Positions 39,507 through 53,490 of a stretch of 64,000 nt of DNA are shown here, piece after piece. Numbering within the stretch: the first letter of the stretch is position 1; each line of letters begins with the position of its first letter. The notes under the pieces are model-generated. The model saw only the letters and a program-made list of their open reading frames with translations. It did no database searches and had not been told where the DNA came from. This stretch comes from Epiperipatus broadwayi (Eukaryota; Onychophora; Udeonychophora; Euonychophora; Peripatidae), in assembly GCA_028023455.1 (NCBI GenBank), contig JAQFVV010006203.1:5796821-5860820 (forward strand). The letters are read 5' to 3'. The position numbers and the translations under genes are program-made.

Positions 39507-41729
39507 TTTCATCTATTGTTAGATAGGTTAATGAAATAAACTTAAGTTGAAGTCGCCTAATTTTAGAAAAGATTATTTTACAAAGTATATGTTGATTTAA
39601 CTATAACAATCAATAATTTATATTAATAGTAAAAATAGACAAAAATATACTAATATATTATTAGATCTTTACTTCTGTACATCACAAACATATTATTATA
39701 ATAATTGTAAGCTAAAAATTAAAATACATTTTTCACTCCTTTCTAAAATAATAATAATTTCCTAGTATCCATGACATTTGATTTCAAGTCACAGTACAGA
39801 TATAAAATTTGTGGACAGTAGCAAATTATTTTATAATATACAGATTAAAACAAGCTATAAAGAAGTGTATATATACTGTATATAGATGTTGAAAAAATGT
39901 ATAACACTTATATACATAGATGTGTATGCTCATAAAGTATATGTACTGAGAACAGAAAAATAATAATGTAAAAAAAAAAAAAAATTATTAATTTCTATAA
40001 ATGTGGATAAAAAATTCTGGATAGGGCATTTTGACTCTCTGCCAATTTCTTAGCATTAACTGTGTAATAAAACATTCCATCTAGAATTCTTCAATAACAC
40101 TTATAATAGATTTATTATCAACTATATGATAAAATGTTTTGGCTGTCAACTGCCAAACATGTTAATTGAATCTATCATTCATCATTTCTCTCTCAATATA
40201 CTTTTATTATTAACTGCATAGTGAAATGTTTCAAAAATATCTATCAGATACAATTAGATTCTTTTATTTATTATGATACATTTCAATCTTGCTTAATATC
40301 CCTATAATTAACTATATAATAAAACATTTTGATAATATCTGTTAGTCATTATCAATCTATCATAAACTATGGAATAAAAAATTTTGATTGTATCTATTAG
40401 TCATCATCAGTGATAGATCAAAAAGATAACAGGCCCAGGAAAGAGTTAGGGACAATGATTCACATTTGTATAAAGTTTTTTAAAAAAGGGGTAAAGAAAG
40501 AACTTTTATATCTTGATATAGTACATCTATTTCAATTTCATATACTACTGCATATTGATCAATTATCCAAGTATATAAAGCATATACTTTATAAGTTATA
40601 AATTTTTAAATAAATTGCATTTTGGTAATTATAGTAAACATTTGGTTCTTCTTTATTAAAGCATGTCTTTACAAAAACACCAACAAAATGATTCCCAACA
40701 TTGTTAATTAAGCTTATTTCTCAATCTATTATTTAAAAAAGCAATAGGTAGTTGTTCAGAAAGCCATGAGTTTGACATGCAAGTGACAAACTGAACTCAA
40801 CAGTTCCATTCAATTGACCAAATTTTTTTTTTTTTCTAACATTAAACAAATGAGAATTAATTCAATAATTTTTAGCTCTTAAAGCCATAATTCTATTTTA
40901 ATCTAATTAAACTTATTTTAAAGTTGACAATTCAAACTAAATCTTTAATGATATTGCAGATTTAATTAGTTAAAAAAAAAATTTCTAATATTACATATAA
41001 TAAATTTATATTAAGTTTGAAATAGTAATGAAAAATTGATTTTTTCATGCTAACATAGTACATGCTCTACTCACTTGATAAAGGTGACATAGCTGATTTT
41101 TGCTCCGCAAGGTAAGTTTTATTTATTTTAATAATTAATAAAGCAAGTCATATATAACATGACATTTTTTATTTTAATAACATCTATATGAAAATTTCTG
41201 TTGCTGGGGAATATTTGTTTAGAGATTGCGGAAAACCAGGCTAATGATAGGGAGAGTGATTCAAAATGCTGACATTTTAAATATATATTAAAACAAAATA
41301 TGTGTTTATCGTAATGAGGCCTTAAAACCTAAGGCATACATAAGATTGGTTAGATTTTAGGAGGTTTGCTAATAAAAAAAAATTTAAGTGAGAGAGTGAT
41401 TCATTTTGAGAAAGAGGGGTAACATTGAGGTGTGAATTTTAGGAGAGCACGTTTTTCATTCTCCATTAAAAAAAAAGAAAAAAAATTTTTTTTCTATAAA
41501 GGGGTTTGGAGAATGTTATAAAAATCATAAATTTAAATATAGAGTAAAGGAATTGGAAAAATAAGAAATATGGACTGCATGTGTATATCATAAAGTATGA
41601 ATGACGGTCAGAAGGAAACTAGACGTGCTTTGGTATGCGTGTACAGTATGTGAAAAGATTTTCCATATGAAGTGCTTAAATAAAACAAGAAAGGATATAA
41701 AAGGTGTATGGTTGTGTAGATCATGAATA

Positions 41730-44480
41730 AATGTGATAAAAAGAGGTGAAAAAATGGATTTTAAATGTAGATAGTTTTTTAAAGAGAAAATCAGAAGAAA
41801 TTAAGGAAAATGTAGATAAGGACGATAGAATGGAATAGTGACAAGAGATACAGATGACAAAATAAGTAGTGCAATCAGTAGAGTTATCCAAAGAATAAAG
41901 AAGATAGAGGAAGAGGTAAATGATGTACAAGTAAAATTAAAAGTGCTAGATTTGAAATGAGCAGATCAAGAAATTAATGAATAAAAACAATAAGAAAAAA
42001 ATAGTTAAGATAGTTCAGAAGGTTGAAAAAAATGTTACAGATGAAATAGGGAAAGTAAACTATGAGACAAAATAGAGGACTCGCTAGATAGAGGATGTGG
42101 AGATGTAATTGCAAGGGAAACTAGATATATAAGAGTATGTTTAGCTGAAACTAGAATAAGGGATGTTATAGATAAGGTAAACAAACAGCCATCGGAGATA
42201 GTAATGGATATCCGAGTACAAAGAATTGATTAGTAATTTGAACAAAGTTAGGAAAAGTAGGAATATTTGGATTACTATCAATATTCAACAATAGGTATAT
42301 GTTAGATAGGGCATGTTCTATAAATGAGAGATTGGAAAAAATACATGATAGAAATAATTTTGTGGATGTGTGGGATTTTTTATTATTAAGAGGGAGTTTA
42401 GCAAAACAAGGAAGTAAAGCATTAGGAGGCTTGATTTATGAAAAATATTATATTTTAGGAAACTTATAAAGGGTATGGTTTTAAATTATAGTATTAACAA
42501 AAAGGTTAGGGATGAATGTGATTTAAGACGTAGACAAAGGGTAGCTTATCTAAATATGTGGAGAATGGGTCAGTAAAACTAATGATAAACAAACTAACTG
42601 CAAATATAATAGAAAAGAAAGAGTCAAAAGAATTTATAAAAGAGCAGAGAGAAAAGAAAAAATTGTAAAAATTGGATATTTGAATACACAAGGTGATAGG
42701 AGATTAGAAAAGTGGTAATCAGTCAAAAAGGGTTTGAGATATTAACAGTAGTAGAGAAGAGGAAGAACTTACACTGGAAAATTTCATATGGCAGGGTAAT
42801 GTCAAAAAATATTTAAATACTATAAAGTGTCAAGAATATTTGTGGTTTGAGATAAAGTTTGGAAAACAAGAATGGATGGTGGCTATAGAGTATATGGCCA
42901 CTGGAGATAGTCAAACTATAATGGAGTGGAACAATAGCATACATGAATGCCTATTTAAGGATAATCAGAGTTTCAAAAAAAAAGAGGGGAAGAAAATTAT
43001 GGTTATAGGGGATATGAATGGGCAAACTGAAGAAATTGATGACTTGAATAACAAGAATGGGTAACTTTTGGAGAAAAAAATTGTCAGAGAAAGAATATGA
43101 ACATTAGAAATTTATCAAATATTTATGAGGGGCAATATACATGGTCTAGAAATAATATATTTCACAGAATAGATTGCATATTAGTAGATGAAGATGGAAT
43201 GAATAAAGTACGGAAAATTAAAGTTTTTGATAATGAAGAGAGAGAGTGTATATTAGTGATCATAATTTCTTTATAATAGAAATGATTAGTAATGTAATGG
43301 AAAATAATAATAAAAGTAAAGAGCATAGTGAAAAATATGGATGGAAAATGAATGATAAGAATAAGTTAGAAGAATATAAAATAAAAGTATAAGTTATGTA
43401 AGAGTTTGTTGGGAATGAATATAAGGATTGGTGTGAAATAGAAAAAGTGACAAATAAGATTTTAGTTGAGAATATTCAGAAGAATAAAACTTTCCTGAGA
43501 AATCAGTAAACGTGTAAAAGAGAGGGAGAAAGCATGCAGAGAACATAAATGTGCTACTAAGAACAAAGAAAATGAAAAAGTTTTTAATATTAAGTGGGAA
43601 AACTATTTAAATAAAAAGAAGTTGGCTAAAATAGATAATTATAGAGTGAGAATGAAATAAAATAATAAATTATTGGAATATATTAATAAAAGTGAAAGAG
43701 GTGGGAGTAAAAAATTTTGGAAATATATTAAAAAAAGGAGTGTAGGGGAGAGAGAAATAATATTACTAAATGATGAGGAGAAGGAGGGTAATTCTAAAGA
43801 ATTAGAGTCAATCTTAAATAACTGTGTAATGATATAGATAAGATGTTAGATATGAAGAACAGAATGATACCAATCCTAAAAGCACATAGTAATGGAAATA
43901 TAAGTTTTACAGAAAATGAATCAAATGAGGCAGGGATGAAGTTGAAAAATGAGAAGGCAAGAGGTTTAGATGGATGGGCAGCTAAGATAGTGATGAATTT
44001 GAGAATAGAGCAAAATTAAATCTATCATCATGCTTTAGTAATATGGCACAGAAGACAGAATTCCCAGATAGCTGGAATAACACAAGAGTGACACTATTAT
44101 TTAAAGGAAAGAGTAAAGACTATACAAAGATAAACAATTATAGAGTAGCGGTAATAACGTCATATAAAGTTTTTGCATATTTGGTAGCTGGGTGGCAAAA
44201 TGAATAGAAAAAAATAATATAGTGGGAGAAATGGGGGGGGGGGGTTAAAATGCATAGACATATGGGAGATAGTTTAAGATAGTTTATTTGTAATCACATA
44301 ATTTATAGAAATGAGTAGGAATACAGGTAGCCAATTATATATGGTCTTTACAGATATAGAGAAGTGATATGACAGAATGAATAGAAATAGATTATGGGTA
44401 AATTTAGGAATAAATGAGGCTTTAGTAGATCTTATTAAGAGATTGTATGAAAATAATTATTATATGTATCAATTAGAAAT
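41730..44480 (+). mobile_element. Degenerate LINE with endonuclease and RT remnants, C-depleted
   Basis: In plus-strand order there is a coiled-coil ORF1-like remnant (RIKKIEEEVNDVQVKLKVLD near 41900). Next come endonuclease motifs: VIGDMNGQTEE at about 43011 (the GDxN box), HRIDCILVDEDG near 43170 and S-D-H-N at 43255-43266. RT pieces follow: NEKARGLDGW near 43950, TRVTLLFKGKSKDY near 44090 and VFTDIEK-x-YDRMNRN near 44345-44395. It stops before the YxDD box. There are many frameshifts and stops. The plus strand is strikingly poor in C and rich in G and A. The clade is not clear. Confidence 0.75.
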
Positions 44481-45469
44481 ATAGAATAAGCTAGAGTTAA
44501 AAATGAAGTGGGAAAACAATACCAATATAAAACTTGCATAAATTTAATGAATGAGTAATAAATCTATCCCCTCTTTAACAATATTAATATAAAACTTGGA
44601 TAATTTATAAATTAGATTTTTTTTAAAAAGTAAAGATTACAAATAAACTAAAAGAAAAATATATAAATTTATTTGAACAAAATAATTAAACAAATAAACA
44701 AGGTATAAAAAATACGAAATGAATACAAAATAATTTTTAAAAAAGTTATGTCAGAATTTATCTGTTAGATTTTGGTAGTTTGTTCAATTTTGGGAGAATT
44801 TAGTACTACTTTCAGATCAAATATCTGCTAGATTTTTACAAATAAATAAAATTTAAATAATTATTTTGTGAATGTGTTTCCTCAAAATAGTATAGTTTAA
44901 AAAAACTTTTGACAATTTTAATGAAGAAACAATAGATTATTTTTTAAGATGGAAGCATGGGAGGGGGCAATGATGACTATTTCTTTTTGACTGTGGTTTC
45001 ATCAAAAACTGCAAAACAATATCTTAATTTAAAATTATGCATCAAATGTATTGGGGAGGATGATCTATTTCTTTCTGGCTGTTGTTTATTTCAAATCTGC
45101 AAAATGATGTTCTTTATAAAGTGAGCATCAAATATATTGCTTAATATTTTCAGTAGTATTCAGATTGTTTCGTGGCTCTGCCAAATGTTTCTGAATGCCT
45201 ACTATATTATTACTTTTTGATAAATAATTGACATTGTTTTGACTGATTATTTTGTTGGAAAATTTATTAAATTTCTTGATTTGATTTAAAATTTTCTTTT
45301 AGTCATTAATTCAAGAACAAATGAAGACATTTTATTTTTATTGATTAATTTTTCTTTCATTCAGTAAAATATTAAGGATTTTAAAACTTCTCACTCGATA
45401 ATTTAATATACAAAATTAACAAAGCGTATGACACACTTGAACGAGAAGCTATAAAGATACACAGAAATT

Positions 45470-45590
45470 ACTATACGCTAAGCGCTTTCGAGGCCTTTTG
45501 CCTCATATTCATAGCGGTACTATGAGTAAATGTTATGCAGATCAATAAAGTTGATAGACTGCACATTATATTAACACTTTTTTTTTTTTG
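45470..45590 (-). repeat. Hairpin-GAAA repeat fragment
   Basis: On the minus strand GAGGC-AAAAG-GCCTC is followed directly by GAAAGCGCTTAGCG, and upstream is a poly(A)-like run. The plus-strand AGCGCTTTCGA (45481-45491) also occurs inside the 27.2-kb fold-back (27247-27256), so the two are probably ends of related elements. Confidence 0.5.
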
Positions 45591-46901
45591 ATAATTCATT
45601 GAATTTGGCAATTAACCGATCCATTCTGATCATCAGCACCATATCTTAATATGGTAATTATAAAATAATTGAATCTGATGGTGAATAGTAGATATAATCA
45701 AAAGATTTCAACAAAGTTGAAAAATATATATATTATATAATTTAAACAAGATTTTCAGTTTCTAAAAAAAAAAACTGATAAAAAATTCCAAGGAGAAATA
45801 TTTCCTCCACAGCATTTTCCAGCAAATCCTGCATACTACTATATTAACAAAAATATATTTCATTCGTAATATATACGGTATAATTGCATTACAAATTATA
45901 ATTTTAATGCCAACCAAACCTGTGCAAACATTGAAATATGAATAAATTGCAATGCTGAAGCGACTTGAATCTTTACACTTTACATAAAAATATAACTTTA
46001 AATAGCAGGCAGAAATAATGTAGTTTTAGTAATATTAAAATACATTTGAAGATTTTTTTTTCCTACAGCATTAAAGACGATAATTATGACTAATCAATAA
46101 TTCAAGCTGGTAATATATTTTCACTTTTATAATACGATAATTTTTAGACCATTCGAAAAAATCGGATAATTAATCTAATATTTCATAAAAATAAAATATA
46201 TAATGTAGACGAGAATAATTTTGGCTGAGAAACGAAAAATACTGCAACTGCATATTTTTCAAGGGCGCCAAAATAATCGCATCGTTTTTAATTTTTGTTA
46301 AAACTAACCTAAAAATTGTTCGATAAGATAGGAAACCTATAAACGAAGTATTTATAAGCAAACAAAATGTAGTATACAATTTGAAATAATGATATTACAA
46401 TTATTATTTATATAAAAACATATATTTAAAAAAAGTGAAGCTAGTTTCTTAATCTAACAGTCGTTAGCTTATTTACTCTTCCTGCCTCGATTAAACGGAC
46501 ACACTCGGCAATAGTAAGTACCATCCTATATTAATCGATTAAAAGACATTTCAGTCTATTTTAATAGCGTACATAGTAATTTAATAGTACAAATAATGCA
46601 ATACAAGAAATTCTGAAAAATAAAAATTTTAGCTCTTAAGAAATTACCTAAATTCCTTTTTTTTAAAAGTGAAACTAGTGAAGTAAAAAACAAATGACAA
46701 AAGCAACAAATAAATTGTTTGAATAGTGTTAATATTTATAGTATTTTTAACATATTATCATTATATTAAACAACGATGTTTACATCATTTGCTTCATATG
46801 ACCAAAATCTACAGTATTTTTTACTTTTGACCATAATTGGAAATAATTATATGCGTGTGAAATTATATATATATATAATTAGGTAAATAAATATATTTTA
46901 C

Positions 46902-46963
46902 CTTCTGTTCTTTTGGTTTTAAATGAACATATTCCACCGTCTCTACTTCAAATTCTGGTTTTT
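46902..46963 (-). CDS. Small linker exon with LKPKEQK motif
   Basis: This 62-nt exon was found by reading splice signals on the minus strand. The acceptor is TATATATATTTTAG, ending at 46964, and the donor is GTAAAA, starting at 46901. It is entered in phase 1 and left in phase 0. Joined to the G left by the upstream exon it reads E-KPEFEVETVEYVHLKPKEQK. The phases fit both neighbours: the upstream exon ends in phase 1 and the downstream exon can only open in phase 0. That mutual fit is the main support. The V-x-L-K-P-x-x-x-K motif is typical of PEVK-like segments of arthropod titin/sallimus proteins, which is why I lean to that family. Confidence 0.78.
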
Positions 46964-47189
46964 CTAAAATATATATGTATTAAAATCACAAATGATATAA
47001 AAGCATGCATTAAAAATAATTAAAATAAAAAAACACAATGAAATAAGAAAAGTTTAAATTTTTAACTAATCGTAATGACCCATATTTAATTGATTGAAAT
47101 TGTAATGTTTCTTTTTCTAGAATTTTTTTTTTTAATTTGTCTATTATTTCTATTGCATTTATTCATTATATGGTTGTATATTTGTGAAA

Positions 47190-47480
47190 ATTATGAATGG
47201 ATATTGCATTCACATGTCCATGCTAGTGATCTTGAATTCAAACCTAGGTAAAAGTGGGGAGAAAGTTCTGGTAAATAAAAAATGTCCTTACAAGGATAGG
47301 ATTTTTTTTTTCAGATATCTTATAGCCAGCTCAGCTATTCAACCAATTATTCATTAGCTAATAAATAACTCATCTTAGAAAGGGGAATAAAACAAAGAAA
47401 GGAAAAAAACATCAACTGGTAATTAACTAGCATGATAAATAACATCTTCATTTGTTCTTCTATAAAAGACAGATTTTACC
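47190..47480 (+). repeat. SINE-like repeat, pair member 1
   Basis: It has GATCTTGAATTCAAACCTAGG (B-box-like) near 47229, then GGATAGGATTTTTTTTTCAG, CAATTATTCATTAGCTAATA, CAACTGGTAATTAACTAGCA and TCTATAAAAGACAGATT. The same blocks in the same order form the copy at 48505-48780. Confidence 0.6.
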
Positions 47481-48489
47481 TATAATACATTGTTTTACTA
47501 CTTATTCATTAATCTGTGGCCAATTTATTTTGAACATCTTAAAAAAACAATATTGAAATTACATTTCTTTTTAATCATCAATAACAGCCACTTATAAATA
47601 ATTATAACTATTTCAACTACAAAAAAGATAAAAAGACAAAATAATAATATATTAGAAATTAGTTTTGTGATGACTACACAAACTAATCTGTAAAAAAACA
47701 AATACATTCATATATAGAACACAGTGGTCTATTTTTCGTTTTATTTGATATTTTATAATGCTGTCTTCTAATTTCTATTGCAGAAAACTTTTTTCTGAAA
47801 TATTTAAAGAATCTTGTCTAAATGTAGTTTCCCATTATATTCTCTACATTTTTTAGAGTGTCTTTGAGATACTCTTTATAATGTAAATGGAATCGGTCTC
47901 TTCCATAAAAAATATGTTCAAGTTCATCATAAAATTTTTTTTAGAAAATTTGTAACTATTTGCTTAATTCATATGTCCAATGTATCACATATTTATTTTT
48001 TATATATATTTTTAGAATTTAATAAATGTCTTTAGTTAAAAATTTCTAATTTCTTTATGTTGATGATAGAAACCCAAATCTCAATTTTGTAAACAAATTA
48101 GATAAAATAACAGATTTATACATAGCTAATTTGTTATATCCTTGCAATGAAATAGCATAATTTTTTAACTTGTTAAAAGAAGCAGTACATTGGAATCCAT
48201 ATTATATCTCAACATATAAGTCTTTATTTAAAAAGCTACCAAAATATTTAATTTGGTTCATATTCTCAAGTCGATAAACATTCAAGCTTAAAAAGTTTCC
48301 TGAAGATTTTTCTTCTTATCAATGGCTGAGAAAAAGACATTATCTACTAAAAACTTTATATGTTATATTCAAAACATTAAGTATATTCTGAAGATTATCT
48401 TTTGATTTGGCAAGAGTAGCACACTCATCACTGTACTATAAATCCATAAGTTAAGAAAATGAAGGTACATAAAGGCACTTTAGAATGTA

Positions 48490-48780
48490 GTGGATAGTAC
48501 TTATCAATACCTGTGATCTTGAATTCAAACATAGGTTAAAACTCAGAAATTTTTTTACGTAAATGAGAATTTCCAAGCAAGCATAAGATTTTTTTTCAGA
48601 TATCAAACCCATAGCTATCATCTAGACATCCAATTATTCATTATCTAATTTCTAGCTATTCTTAGTAGAAGTGAAAAATGTCAACTAGTAATTGCTTAAT
48701 AAAATAAGCTTCACTGTTTTTTCTAGAAGATTGCCAGAGAGATATTCTCTCTGCAGTAGACACTTTTATGACTTATATGT
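48490..48780 (+). repeat. SINE-like repeat, pair member 2
   Basis: This is the second copy, about 1.29 kb downstream: AGTGGATAGTAC (A-box-like) near 48490, GATCTTGAATTCAAACATAGG near 48519, then TTTTTTTTCAGATATC, CAATTATTCATTATCTAATT and CAACTAGTAATTGCTTAATA. It is diverged but colinear with 47190-47480. Confidence 0.6.
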
Positions 48781-48879
48781 ATATATATATGAAGAAAATT
48801 CTAAAAATACAGTCAATTTATTTTGCAAATTTTGAAAATCAATATTAAAATTGCTTGGTTTTCTAAGAGCAGTTCTCTT

Positions 48880-49275
48880 CATCCTATTCATCACATATCT
48901 ACTGTAAGTGTGTTTAATCAATGAATATGTAATATCCAGACCAATTTCTGAATTTTGCCTTCATTTTAAAAGAGACAGAAAATTAATCTCTCTAAAATAA
49001 ACAGAAACTAACCTAGTGTTTCTATATTACTATGCAAACAAATTGATTTGGATTCAAACAATGGATTTTTTACAATTTGGGCTATTAGCTTGAATTGTAT
49101 AGAGGAGTAAAAAAATGGTTCTAGTTGTATGAGTGCATTAGTTACAGCTTTGAATTCCAAACCCTTACTGATGAAGACAAAAACTAGAAAATTGTTTGGA
49201 GAGTGGATATTATAGCACTATATTATCTATTGTTCATTGATTATTTAGACTTATGGTAGATGATGACAAATGTTC
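48880..49275 (+). repeat. SINE-like dispersed repeat with CTGATGA core
   Basis: GATTTGGATTCAAACAATGG (B-box-like, near 49047) and GCTATTAGCTTGAATTG precede CTGATGA-AGACAAAAACTA-GAAAA (49168 onward) and TGTTTGGAGAG. It is colinear with the copy at 585-840. Confidence 0.6.
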
Positions 49276-52200
49276 TTGAAAACTTATGAGTAGTACTTTG
49301 GCAGTCATATGATGTGATTGATATATTAACTTATTTTTGAATACAATCAACACAAAAATACAATACCTTATTACATATTTACTTTCTAAAAAAAGATAAC
49401 ATCAAAGAATTTTAATTTTCTATTTAATCTCATTATATTCTAATACAAGCCAAACATTTTTCAATAATAATATGATACAGAATATTGTAATATTCTTGAT
49501 TGTCCTAAACCCATTAATTATTCTACTGAAACATCTTTTTCATCTCATGCTATTAAACATCTAATAATATATTGTAAACCATATTTTTATATTATGCACA
49601 TAGTTATGCCCACCATGATCTTGACATAGCTTATATAATTTTTTGTTAGATTTCTAACACAACTTAAAATTTTGTTATCCATATTATTTTTTTCTCTTTG
49701 TAATATTTTTATAGACCAATAAAGTGAAAGATTGCAGCTTTGAATATTTGAATGGTTTTTTGTTCAACTATTATAGTGTAATGCAAATATTTGATTTATA
49801 TATAGGATGTCCTCTACTTTAATAACATTGATATATGTAAATTCAGATTCATGCAAATAAATTCTCAGCATATATAAAATGCAAAAAATTAGAAAAATGA
49901 CTGAGTCAATATAATTTATGTTTTCTGAGTGCCTCGTGCTATGTGAATATTTCATGATATCACACAATTTCATTCATTAAAAAATATTTTCATATTATAC
50001 ATCACCACTATGGTGTGCATGTATTTGAAGGGAAAATTTGACTTATGTAAAATTTAACTAATGAAACAGTTGCAAAATGGATTATTTATTAAAATCAAAG
50101 GATCTTCTGTATATACATATTTATGAATTACCTTCATTAAATGTCTACCAACATAGAGAAAAAGTTGAAGTGTCTAAATCAATGCTGATAAAATACAGCT
50201 AATAAGACATTTCTTTGTGGAAACCAGAAGATATGTATAACATTTACAATTTTACATGACAATGAAACACAAAATTTCAATTAAGTTTAGGATACAATTT
50301 TTAATTATAAAACTTTTTTATCCTTATGTTTAGTTGCATTTGACTATATTATTATTGGTGTAATTAATGCTACAACAAAAGATAAATTGCATGATAACCG
50401 GCTAAATCTATGGCCATTTTTGTGATCATTTCTTGTGAATCACAGCTTTAGTTGATAGGATACTGAAACTTGATCATTGATGCTAATAAATGTGTACTTA
50501 TTTCATCATTAGCAGTCAATCAATAATAACTCCAGAAGAGGGGGGGGGGAACCCAAAAAATTATATTTACATTCTCATATATAGTACCACATTTTCATAA
50601 AGGAAGAAAAGAAATATTTGAATCAAAATGCCTGTCTGTATAAATAGATAGAAATATGACTGTATAAATGCAAAATTTCAATGTCACAATTAATGTAGGG
50701 AGATGATCAATGGCATAAGATATTAATGATAATCACATCCTATTCTAATCAAAGAGATATAACAAAGACTTCATGATTTACGTTTACAACTATTTTGTGA
50801 AATTATAAAGCCTTTTATATAGATTATAATAAAACATTTTACTAAAAATTTAAATTTTATCCTCTACTACCTATCAAGAAATTATCCATTCTTATATATT
50901 TATATTTTATTAAATTAAAATGCTCTTTTGATCAGAAAATTTAATATATATTCATAAATTAAACCAGAGAGAATACTAATATAAATATTTTAGCAACAAA
51001 TCCTATTTCATTTTTTTCTTAACATACCAACAAGTTTTTTGGTATGTCTAAAATTTATACGCTCTGCATCTGATAATAGATAAGTATCTTAACTTATATT
51101 CTCAAAATTTAAGAAGTACTAGTGAAATGACTCCCAAAGTTAGCCATTGTTTAATTTTAATAATGATGGAGATCATTATTTTTATGATGTGAGAATAACC
51201 TGTTACATATTTTAGCAAATACGAATATTTATTGCAAATTCCATGAAATACAAAAAAAAAAATAACTGAAAAGATACATAACATTTACTAAATCTCTCCA
51301 ATTAGTCATGGTTTATAATAATTAGTCAGTTCTCATTTAATAAATATCAATAGTGCAAAAGATTCAAAAATTTCAAGTGAACATAGTTGAAAGATAACAT
51401 AATACCTACAAAATTTCTTCAATCAATCATAGCCTACTATAACTGTCTGCTGCTGAATCAATTAGTACCAATGATATAAAAGATCTAAGAAATGAGAGTA
51501 ATCTAAATCTTTTTAATACTAGCCAAATATTTGTTTAAATGCTAAAGTGATATACAGCCCTCAAACTGGATTGTTAGAATTTTATTATAATTATATTTAT
51601 TGTAGTATTTATTATGAATTGTGCTTGCAGAGTTATTATTTAAAATTTTTAAAATAAGTAATATTCTTTAAATGATTTTATAATATATTGTACTAATCTA
51701 AGCTATATTTATTATAATATACTCAGTTTATATTGTTTCTGAAACAATATCTTGTGTTCAACATTACTTCAGGCCAGCTAATATTGGTATGAATGATGGG
51801 TAATATGAGGAGATGACAAACATCATCATCCCCATTGAATATCATAATCATCTTAATTACCATTACCTATGAATTATCATCAGCAAATATATAAGGAGCA
51901 TCAGGTTAAAATATAAGTAGTTATACTAATAACAAATTACATCATCAGAATTTAACAAGACTAATCAACAGCAATCCTTTGTGATTGGATCTAAAAGAAA
52001 TATGTTATGAAACAGGCTAATTATCTTCTAGCCAATGCCAATTTTAGGGTATAATATAAGAACAATCTGCATGTATATAATTAAGTGCTAAAGTATTATT
52101 TATAATAAAAATTTAAAAAAATGCTGGGATGAATCCATACTGAAAATTGCTTTACTTAAACATCTAATATAATAATTTTGATCTGTTTTCATTTTCTCAT

Positions 52201-53403
52201 CACAGCTAGTAATTTATAGGTAGAATTTATAATTTAGAACTAATTTTTTGTTTTGCATAAATCTTGAGGAAAAATAAATTTATCTTGAATTGCCACATAA
52301 TTAAATGCTTCTGAATATCATGTTATGGCATTGTTGTACAAAAAATAGTCTCTAATAACATATCCTCTTTTTAGATTATATTCAAAAATTTCAATATCAT
52401 TTACTTAGTTAGAATTTTTTATTGTTAAAAGACATTTTGATCATATGAATAATCATTTTCAGCCTTTCTAAATTAGATAATTATTTAAAATAGGTAAGAT
52501 ATTTTTTAATAATAAATACAGAAATTTCAAAAGCATTTGTTCTTTTTCTTTTATTATAACAAATTATGATTTATATTTGGAGTTTTGAATTATGTTATTT
52601 AGGACAAATTTTGACTTGTGCATAAATAAATGTGGTTAATTCTGAAATCTCAATATTTAATCTTATTTTCCTCATTACTTTTCAGAGGATATCTATATTA
52701 ATGCAGTGTGATAAATGTGGTAAGTACTTTCATATTACCAACTATATAAATTAAAGAGCTGATACTTGTAATATATGCAACAGATCACTGAAGTGCTACT
52801 TAAGAAACTCATTCCAAAATAAGATATTAATTGTTACAGAAACACTCAATTTGTGATTATAAAATATAACAATACAAAATTCACAGGATTGGTTTCAAAA
52901 GAATCTTCACATATTAATAATAAAAAAGATCAATTTCAGAAACTTTATGCATTACATCTTCCTCACTTCTAATTAAATAATAATATCTGTTTTACATACA
53001 ATAAGATTCTAATTAATTTTTATCTGTATTTAGGATATTTAAGAGAATAAAATATATTTGTATATAATTTTTAAAATTTACATTCCAAAATGAGCAAAAA
53101 ACATTTTCTCACTTTACAAGCACCACACTTTCTGCATGCACTTAATCAAGATTATCAGATTATCATTTTTAGATAAATACATTAATGATAATAATTTACT
53201 AGACTAAAATATATTATATTACTTTTAGCCCAGATATAGATTTTAAATTACAATAAAAATCAATATACTATTTCTTATTTATTATATACACACCAGATGC
53301 ATCTGCCCTCGGAAAGGCCATCTTTTTTTCGTTGGTTGCTTTAACAATTTTTTTAAAGATTTAATGTAAATTAAACAAAAGATTTTAATATTATATTCAC
53401 AAT

Positions 53404-53490
53404 TGGTGGTCGAGAGGTCAGCGAGAGCTGCTTAACAGGCGGTTGTCCCGGGTTGGCGGGTTCGCTTCCCGGCTGATGCTATGATATATG
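53404..53490 (+). mobile_element. tRNA-derived SINE, copy B
   Basis: The head reads TGGTGGTCGAGAGGTCAG (A-box-like) and CGGGTTCGCTTCCCGG (T-arm and B box, about 53456-53471), followed by CTGATGCTATGATATATGAG. Head and tail match the 18.0-kb copy in the opposite orientation. No acceptor stem closes, so a working tRNA gene is unlikely. Confidence 0.78.

Larger units (their letters stand above)
38461..46901. other. Intron, 8,441 bp (phase 0)
   Basis: It runs from the GTAAAA donor at 46901 to the acceptor ending at 38461. It holds the 305-bp palindrome at 39.2-39.5 kb, AT-rich filler 39.5-41.7 kb, a C-depleted LINE at 41.7-44.5 kb and a hairpin-GAAA repeat near 45470-45590. From 45.6 to 46.9 kb I see no repeat or exon. 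Confidence 0.8.

Noticed and set aside
50131-50160. Splice-like pair on the minus strand (CTATGTTGGTAG / GTAATT)
   Set aside because: The enclosed 13 nt would carry a TAA in the required phase and shift the frame.
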